NCBI GenBank assembly: GCA_017941505.1
Contig: JAGAWH010000099.1
Span: 1 to 19,893, forward strand
Direction: 5' to 3'
DNA length: 19,893 nucleotides
Origin: Faecalicoccus sp.
GTDB taxonomy: Bacteria > Bacillota_I > Bacilli_A > Erysipelotrichales > Erysipelotrichaceae
Both the position numbers and the translations under genes were made by a program. The notes under the pieces were generated by a model, which saw nothing but the letters and a program-made list of their open reading frames with translations, did no database searches and was not told where the DNA came from. Shown here piece by piece: positions 14,770 to 19,893 of this stretch (positions are counted from its first letter, which is position 1; each line of letters opens with the position of its first letter).

Positions 14770-14792
14770 AGCACAAACCATTGTGCTATACT
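14770..14792 (+). promoter_or_regulatory. cas9 promoter: extended -10 box overlapped by an inverted repeat
   Basis: TATACT (14787-14792; five of six consensus matches) is preceded by TG at 14784-14785 and one base, an extended -10 element that can work with the poor -35 region seen here. The inverted repeat AGCACAA (14770-14776), spacer ACCA, TTGTGCT (14781-14787) covers the spacer and runs into the -10 box, an operator-like position. It lies 39 bp before the cas9 start codon. Confidence 0.6.
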
Positions 14793-14830
14793 ATTCATAA
14801 CATACTTACAACTACAGGAAGGGGAAAAAT

Positions 14831-17800
14831 ATGACATATACCTTAGGATTAGATATTGGAATTGGTTCAATTGGATGGGCAGTTATCAATCAGCAGAAAG
14901 GTAAATTAGAAGATATGGGTGTCCGTATTTTTGAAAGTGCCGGGGCTGCTCAGGATGCTCGATTAAATCGTGGAGCCAGACGAAATTTACGCAGAAAGAA
15001 TTGGCGTAAAAGACAATTAAAAGATGCGTTCGTGGACTATGGAATTATTTCAAGGGAAGAGTTAAAGCGGGAGAATTATTTAAGCTATACAGCAAATACT
15101 CCAGATATCCCAAAGCCAAAATATGAAACGGTTCATCATTTAAGAGCAGCCGCCATTCGTGAAAAGGTTTCAAAAAGAGAAATAATGTTGGCACTATATA
15201 ATATATGTCAGACACGCGGTCATTTCTTAATGGAGAATATTGATTTCTCACATGAAAGTATTTCATATGACTTATTTAAAGAACGTTTTTATTCTCTTGT
15301 TGAGCCATATGTGGATTTTGTGGATACTGCTTTGTTCGAAGAAAAAATCCTTAGCGCTTTATTTAATAATAAGCGTAACAAACAGGCTGATTTAAAGCGT
15401 GATTTAAAAATCCAATTTACAACCGATGATACTAAAGAAGCATTAGACGAAATTGTGATGCTGTTGGGAGGATTTAAAGTTGATATCGCAAAAATTGATG
15501 AAGAATTAGTGGGCGACATCACTAAAAAAGTGAATGTTCTGGACTTATTGAAAAAAGAAGAATTAAACGATTTTTTGAATGATGTTGTAGAACTTCACGA
15601 TTTAATTCAAGTCCATCATGTATTGGATGAATATGACTATATCTGTGATTTGAATGTTCAAAAGTTGGATGAAATTCCAACTTTACAAAAGAAACAGAAA
15701 GAAGATCCGGACGAATATTCAAAACGCAAAAAAGAAATTCAGGAAAAGATGAATGTTAAAACTATGGGCGAAAAACTTCGAGTTATTCGTAACATAGAAA
15801 ACAGTTTTCCAAATGGTTTATATGTAAAAGAAGCAGCAGCTATTTTAAACAAGCAGAAAGAATTCTACCCGGAAATTACGGAAGAGTTTATTGAAGTATG
15901 TTCAACTATCATTTCTGCCCGTATTCCTTATTACATCGGGCCGTTATCCGAAGATGCAAAGAATAGCTGGTTAAAGAAAAATGGAAACTTTAAATACAGT
16001 TATGATTATTCAAAATCTTCTGTGGATGAAATTAAAACAATCCAAAACTGGAAGAAGGCAATGATTTCTCGCTGTACATATTTGCCGGATGAATTTGCGC
16101 TTCCAAAGGGATCTTTCCTTGCGGAAATATTCTCTATAGTGAACGAGCTGAACATCTTGAATCCTGTTGACCAAAATGGTGAAGTGGTTCAACTGTCCAT
16201 GCTGCAGAAAGTTGAGATTATCAATAAGCTTTTCATTCATAACAATACAGAACCTAAATATTCTGATGTAGCCAATTTACTTCATTTATACAGCTTTGGA
16301 ACTAAGAATGGAGTTACTGATAAGAAATTCAATAATAAGATTACACTCTATAAACAAATTGTTAAGATTTTGCCGTCATTAGAGATAAAGAATGTCTTTG
16401 AAATCTTCGATAACAAAGACAAAATCAATACCTTAGAAGATATCATTTTAAATATCAACCTGTTTGATGAAGAAGTCTCTAAAAAGAAATACTTCATGGA
16501 AGAATACCATTTTAATGAAGATATCGCCAAAAAGCTGTCTAAATTGAAAGTTAAAGGATTCTACTCGTTCTCTAAAAAATTCATTATGGAAACCGGAATG
16601 AGCACTAAAAATGAATCTTTACTTGAATTATTGTTTGAAGACAATACGTCTGAGTTTACAAATGAACAGATGTACCGCATTACCAATGCGGTAGATACAG
16701 AAGGAAATCCAATTAACTTTGAATCAAACAAATATCTTAAGAAGCTAAGAGATAAAAATCGATTAAGTGTTGATTTATTGATTGAGAACGGAAAACCTTT
16801 TATCCCGGTTTCAAGACCTGTTATTCGTTCATTAAATGAGTGCTTCAAACTGTATGAAGAAATTATTAAAACGTATGGAGTCCCTAATAGAGTAGTTATT
16901 GAAACAGCACGTGATTTAAAAGATAGTTCCAGAACCGGAGAAGTTCCTGCACGTCATTTTGATCAGATGAAATCATGTTACGATTTCTTAACTAAGCAGA
17001 TTAAGGAGCAGAAAAATAAATCCTATCGAAGTAATTTGGAAGAATGGGATGATATCGAGCAATATCTACAGAAAAATAAACGTAAGGTAGAACTTTATAT
17101 CCGCCAAAACGGTAGTGATATGATTTCCGGTGAAAAAATCGATATTAACCATCTTGAACAATATGAAATTGACCATATTCTTCCTAGAGGATTTGGCGAT
17201 AATTCTATGGATAACTTAATGTTGATCCATAAGAATTACAACGCAAAGAAACAGAATCGAGTTCCTTTAGAGTTTATTGAACAGGATGGAGTTAAATGTG
17301 TTCATTCTGATCGAATGATTTCTTCTAAAGAGTTTAAGGCTCGCTGTTATTTCTTACATGAAATCGGCATGATTTCAGAAAAGAAATTGAACCAGTTAAT
17401 GTTGACATCCACAGAAAATGCGATGGGATTCATTAATAGAAATATAGTGGATACAAGATATATTATTCGTGAATTAATGGCTATTTTACGTGCCTACAAT
17501 CAGGTAAATGAATATGATACACATCTTGTTGCGATGCAGTCTGCATTCACAACAGTGTATCGAAATGCATTCAAGATTCGAAAAAATCGTGATTTAGGTG
17601 ATCAGCATCATGCATGGGATGCTGCCACAGTTGCAGTAACTGATGAAGTATTGTCATCTTATTATCCTCATTATGATGAAAGAGGAAATAATAAAATGTA
17701 TCATTCCTTTATCGAACAGATTGTGAACAATAAAGAATTGCAGGGTGAAGATAAACAGTCAGAAATGCGCAAATTGGATGATTTCATTGCTTGGGCTTAT

Positions 17801-18817
17801 AAGAAGACATATGGTAATTGGCCAAGTGATAATGATTCTCTGATTACTGAAATCAAAAAGACTAGACCTTTATATTCTGTAAAAGCAGAGAAGAGCTATA
17901 CAGGAAAGCTATTTGAAGCGACTATTGTTTCACCATATGATACAAAAAGAATAAAATCTGTTTTGGACTTATTTGAAATCAATAACGATAAGCGTGCTTA
18001 TAGCGCTATTAATTGTGTTGCAGTTGACTTTTATAAATATACAGATAAAAAGGGAAACCGAAAACATTTAGCTGTCCATATACCAATATTCCTTGTAGAT
18101 AGCCAAGGTAACATTGATCAAATGAAATATGTCAGAATGATTAAAGAGTACTATAAAGTACCGGAGTTGTTAGAAGAAAACGGAAATCTGAAGGAATATT
18201 GTTTCAGATTCCGAGCATATAAGAATGATTTAGTATATGACACTGAGAATCAAGTGATACAGAAATACAATATTGGTTCAATTACAAAGAAGAAACTAGA
18301 TCTTAAGCACATTTATATATTCAGTCAGGAAGAAATTTACACTCTTGTCTTTAAATATCGTAAAGAAATGGCAAGATGTTTTGATTTCAAACTATCTGGT
18401 GTTAACCCTGACGGTAAAAAGAAGTTTGAAGATTATGATATTCAGGCATTAGCAGAGTATTGTGCAGAAACGCTGATGGATGTTGAAGACTATGACCGCT
18501 ATAAAAAGACTATCTTTCAAAAATTATCAGCTACAAGAGACTATCAAAGTTTCTTGGAACAAGCCGCATATTTATCTTTGATTGTTAACAGAAAATGCAC
18601 ATGGCCTTCCATAACTGGGCAATATTGTCCGACCGCAAATACAGTGAATGGCCAGGATGAATATGTCAAAATCAAATCAAGCATTTTAGGTATTCGATAT
18701 TCTTATGCGGAGAATGGAAGCTTGATTATTAACGGTCCTAAAAAAGCGCCAGGTAAATTTTCTTTAATCAAAAAAGAACCTTTCTCTTGGAAATTATCGG
18801 ATCCGGTGGTAGAATAA
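14831..18817 (+). CDS. cas9: CRISPR-associated endonuclease Cas9 (type II)
   Basis: A 1328-residue RNA-guided nuclease that cuts target DNA with two nuclease sites. Everything needed is intact: RuvC-I with D8 in LGLDIGIGSIGW, the arginine-rich bridge helix at about 45-66, a long alpha-helical recognition lobe to about 660, RuvC-II with E691 in VVIETARD, the HNH motif with H782 in YEIDHILPRGF and N804 in NYNAKK, and RuvC-III with H927 and D930 in HHAWDA. The remaining 370 residues are the wedge and PAM-interacting region (LAVHIPIF, FRAYKNDLVYD, and a C-terminal IRYSYAENGSL). The size fits the larger Cas9 class common in type II-A, but a II-C assignment is not excluded without csn2 or the array. 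GGAAGGGG precedes the ATG. PAM preference cannot be read from sequence alone. Confidence 0.98.
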   Translation: MTYTLGLDIGIGSIGWAVINQQKGKLEDMGVRIFESAGAAQDARLNRGARRNLRRKNWRKRQLKDAFVDYGIISREELKRENYLSYTANTPDIPKPKYETVHHLRAAAIREKVSKREIMLALYNICQTRGHFLMENIDFSHESISYDLFKERFYSLVEPYVDFVDTALFEEKILSALFNNKRNKQADLKRDLKIQFTTDDTKEALDEIVMLLGGFKVDIAKIDEELVGDITKKVNVLDLLKKEELNDFLNDVVELHDLIQVHHVLDEYDYICDLNVQKLDEIPTLQKKQKEDPDEYSKRKKEIQEKMNVKTMGEKLRVIRNIENSFPNGLYVKEAAAILNKQKEFYPEITEEFIEVCSTIISARIPYYIGPLSEDAKNSWLKKNGNFKYSYDYSKSSVDEIKTIQNWKKAMISRCTYLPDEFALPKGSFLAEIFSIVNELNILNPVDQNGEVVQLSMLQKVEIINKLFIHNNTEPKYSDVANLLHLYSFGTKNGVTDKKFNNKITLYKQIVKILPSLEIKNVFEIFDNKDKINTLEDIILNINLFDEEVSKKKYFMEEYHFNEDIAKKLSKLKVKGFYSFSKKFIMETGMSTKNESLLELLFEDNTSEFTNEQMYRITNAVDTEGNPINFESNKYLKKLRDKNRLSVDLLIENGKPFIPVSRPVIRSLNECFKLYEEIIKTYGVPNRVVIETARDLKDSSRTGEVPARHFDQMKSCYDFLTKQIKEQKNKSYRSNLEEWDDIEQYLQKNKRKVELYIRQNGSDMISGEKIDINHLEQYEIDHILPRGFGDNSMDNLMLIHKNYNAKKQNRVPLEFIEQDGVKCVHSDRMISSKEFKARCYFLHEIGMISEKKLNQLMLTSTENAMGFINRNIVDTRYIIRELMAILRAYNQVNEYDTHLVAMQSAFTTVYRNAFKIRKNRDLGDQHHAWDAATVAVTDEVLSSYYPHYDERGNNKMYHSFIEQIVNNKELQGEDKQSEMRKLDDFIAWAYKKTYGNWPSDNDSLITEIKKTRPLYSVKAEKSYTGKLFEATIVSPYDTKRIKSVLDLFEINNDKRAYSAINCVAVDFYKYTDKKGNRKHLAVHIPIFLVDSQGNIDQMKYVRMIKEYYKVPELLEENGNLKEYCFRFRAYKNDLVYDTENQVIQKYNIGSITKKKLDLKHIYIFSQEEIYTLVFKYRKEMARCFDFKLSGVNPDGKKKFEDYDIQALAEYCAETLMDVEDYDRYKKTIFQKLSATRDYQSFLEQAAYLSLIVNRKCTWPSITGQYCPTANTVNGQDEYVKIKSSILGIRYSYAENGSLIINGPKKAPGKFSLIKKEPFSWKLSDPVVE
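18787..18815 (+). promoter_or_regulatory. Promoter inside the 3' end of cas9
   Basis: TTGGAA (18787-18792) and TAGAAT (18810-18815; five of six consensus matches) are exactly 17 bp apart, spanning the last codons of cas9. The expected start is near 18822, just after the cas9 stop, and transcription would run through a folded region to a terminator at 18895-18930. This supports an independent small RNA gene. Confidence 0.55.
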
Positions 18818-18821
18818 AAGC

Positions 18822-18927
18822 GTAATAAAATACGAAAGAGTCTAATCCGGAAGAATAAGAGAGATCTTATTTAAGATTGATTCGAAACCTATCAGAGGCA
18901 GCTAATTGTGGTTGCCTCACTTTTTGT
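18822..18927 (+). ncRNA. Small RNA gene between cas9 and cas1 (tracrRNA candidate B)
   Basis: A likely transcript of about 105 nt with its own promoter and a terminator. TCTAATC (18841-18847) pairs with GATTGA (18875-18880) with one bulged base. An asymmetric internal loop (CGGAAG against TAA) follows, then an upper stem AATAAGA (18854-18860) and TCTTATT (18865-18871) closed by a GAGA tetraloop. Lower stem, asymmetric bulge and upper stem is the shape of a repeat:anti-repeat duplex, as in a single-guide RNA. Two single-stranded stretches lie around it and a terminator hairpin closes it. In type II loci, tracrRNA genes are sometimes sited between cas genes. Without the repeat sequence, pairing cannot be shown; it could be a different regulatory RNA. 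Confidence 0.45.
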
Positions 18928-18930
18928 TTT
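18895..18930 (+). terminator. Terminator hairpin between cas9 and cas1
   Basis: GAGGCAGC (18895-18902), loop TAATTGTG, and GTTGCCTC (18911-18918) form an 8-bp stem with one wobble, followed by AC and TTTTTGTTTT. A terminator within a cas operon is unusual and points to a short RNA ending here; cas1 would then depend on read-through or another promoter. Confidence 0.8.
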
Positions 18931-18934
18931 AATT

Positions 18935-19837
18935 ATGGGCTGGAAAACAGTAATAATAGGAACTGAATGTGTTGTTTCTTTGTCGATGAATAGAATGAAA
19001 GTAAAGATAGGAGAAGAATATCATAATATACCTTTAACTGATTTAGATACGGTCATTTTCTCTCATAATCAAATGACGATTACGATTCCATTATTGTCGA
19101 AGCTAATGGAAAATAATATTAATGTCATTGTATGTGATTCAAAAAATGATCCAATGGGAATCTTTCAACCATTTAATAATCACTCTTTAGCGTTTAAACA
19201 GTTGAACAAGCAGATCAATTGGAAGATAACGAGAAAGAAAAAGCTTTGGAAGATTATAGTGGAACAAAAAATTCAAACCGAGTTGGATGTTCTGTACTAT
19301 TTGGCACTGGATTATACGGCCGTAGAAACTTTAAGACAATATCGAGACTCAGTGTATAACGACGATCAAACAAATAGAGAAGCAGCGAGTGCCAGATTGT
19401 ATTTCGGAACTATATTTGGAAATGATTTCAAAAGAGATAATCCTGAAGCAAGAAATTATGCCTTAAATTACGGATATAAAATTCTTGCCAGCTATATTTC
19501 TAAATGCATCGCTTCCAGAGGTATGGTAACGCAATTAGGAATTCATCATATTGGGGAAAGTAATCCTTTTAATTTGACTTATGATTTTATTGAAACTTTT
19601 AGAGCTGTAGTTGATCTATGGGTTTATCAGAATATTGATGAAGCGTTCTCTGTCCAGCACAAAGTAGAATTAATAGGCATTTTGGAAGCGAAAGTATTCG
19701 TAAATGATAAATGGTATCGATTAACGGATGCGATTGAAGATATTATCGACTCATATATTGGATTCTTAAACGGGAATAATGAGAAAGTTTTATCAATAAG
19801 ACTTTCTAAAGGAATTCGATTCAATGGAGAAGATTAG
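18935..19837 (+). CDS. cas1: CRISPR-associated endonuclease Cas1 (type II)
   Basis: A 300-residue metal-dependent integrase which, with Cas2, inserts new spacers into the array. The N-terminus MGWKTVIIG is the typical type II Cas1 start, and from it the metal ligands fall at E149 (NREAASARL), H205 (GIHHIGESNPF) and E220 (DFIETFR), the usual positions in this subfamily. A GTG at 18908 would add nine residues but lies inside the terminator hairpin, so I reject it. No ribosome site is visible before the ATG at 18935 (the upstream bases are T-rich), which is odd for a gene without a coupled upstream frame. Its last 14 bases overlap the cas2 start, so cas1 and cas2 are translationally coupled. Confidence 0.96.
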   Translation: MGWKTVIIGTECVVSLSMNRMKVKIGEEYHNIPLTDLDTVIFSHNQMTITIPLLSKLMENNINVIVCDSKNDPMGIFQPFNNHSLAFKQLNKQINWKITRKKKLWKIIVEQKIQTELDVLYYLALDYTAVETLRQYRDSVYNDDQTNREAASARLYFGTIFGNDFKRDNPEARNYALNYGYKILASYISKCIASRGMVTQLGIHHIGESNPFNLTYDFIETFRAVVDLWVYQNIDEAFSVQHKVELIGILEAKVFVNDKWYRLTDAIEDIIDSYIGFLNGNNEKVLSIRLSKGIRFNGED

Positions 19838-19893
19838 ATTTATGCGATTAATAGTGTTATTTGATCTTCCTGTTAAAACCAAGGAGCAATTAA
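19824..19893 (+). CDS. cas2: CRISPR-associated Cas2 (5' partial)
   Basis: The first 23 codons of Cas2, running off the right edge. The reading MEKIRFMRLIVLFDLPVKTK shows the hallmark first beta strand with the FDLP motif (the conserved Asp near the end of the strand). Cas2 dimers form the core of the Cas1-Cas2 spacer integration complex. The ATG at 19824 overlaps the cas1 stop by 14 bases and has AAAGGA upstream; the ATG at 19842 is a possible alternative start. The gene was not in any longer computed frame because it is cut by the edge. Confidence 0.9.
   Translation, partial: MEKIRFMRLIVLFDLPVKTKEQL

Larger units (their letters stand above)
14290..14830. other. Long non-coding stretch upstream of cas9
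   Basis: 540 bp with no long open frame. From left to right it holds a terminator hairpin (14334-14354), the 3' remnant of a minus-strand gene (14358-14435), a 14-bp perfect palindrome ATAATCATGATTAT (14444-14457), a structured region ending in a hairpin plus T run (14500-14595), a second hairpin plus T run (14615-14638), a possible 16-codon leader frame (14682-14732), an orphan Shine-Dalgarno (14738-14745), and the cas9 promoter with its inverted repeat (14770-14792). The mixture of relics and structured RNA signals suggests repeated insertion and deletion at the CRISPR-Cas boundary. Confidence 0.7.

Noticed and set aside
14290..14830. CRISPR repeats near cas9
   Set aside because: No unit of 30-40 bp recurs here or elsewhere in the window; the array must lie beyond the right edge or elsewhere.
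16561..16848. 95-codon minus-strand frame inside cas9
   Set aside because: Antisense to a continuous Cas9 frame, without a start signal; a shadow.
18908..18934. GTG start for cas1
   Set aside because: It falls in the loop of the terminator hairpin and adds residues not seen in type II Cas1; the ATG at 18935 puts the catalytic residues at their usual numbers.

Overview
This window looks like a low-GC Bacillota (Firmicutes) chromosome segment. The evidence is AT-rich DNA, AGGAGG-type ribosome binding sites, frequent intrinsic terminators, a meso-diaminopimelate dehydrogenase, a phospho-beta-glucosidase and a type II CRISPR-Cas locus with a 1328-residue Cas9. An anaerobic gut or oral Erysipelotrichia-like host would fit, but that is inference and not read from a marker gene.

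Layout. (1) 1-140: the 3' end of an unidentified gene with its terminator. (2) 200-730: a Phd/YefM antitoxin gene with an operator-like promoter, followed by a frameshifted RelE/ParE toxin remnant. (3) 774-1967 (minus): a DUF815 AAA-type ATPase. (4) 2047-4258: threonine ammonia-lyase then ddh, closed by a strong terminator. (5) 4366-8836: a tight six-gene unit led by a TetR regulator. Its promoter carries an 18-bp perfect palindrome over the -10 box. Behind TetR come a flavin-reductase-fold protein with a C-terminal PCP_red-like segment, an unrecognised 214-residue protein, an atypical SDR, a DUF1295/steroid-reductase-like membrane protein and a small polytopic membrane protein. I recognise no described pathway here; it reads as an inducible small-molecule reduction or modification unit. 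(6) 8983-10452: a GH1 6-phospho-beta-glucosidase. (7) 10484-12667: a zinc-ribbon Nudix hydrolase (minus), then a plus-strand trio of alpha/beta-hydrolase-like protein, LOG-GNAT fusion and stand-alone Smr protein. (8) 12736-14289: an AlbA_2/ATPase regulator whose C-terminus is a Phd-antitoxin-like domain. (9) 14290-14830: a 540-bp non-coding stretch with hairpins, a gene remnant, an orphan Shine-Dalgarno and the cas9 promoter. (10) 14831-19893: cas9, a probable small RNA gene with its own promoter and terminator, cas1, and the 5' end of cas2.

The CRISPR genes supply interference (Cas9) and spacer acquisition (Cas1-Cas2). No repeat array and no csn2 or cas4 are inside the window, so subtype II-A versus II-C is not decided. 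Two structured non-coding regions, one upstream of cas9 and one between cas9 and cas1, are the candidates for tracrRNA. The cas9-cas1 one is better supported because a promoter, a fold and a terminator can all be placed on it.
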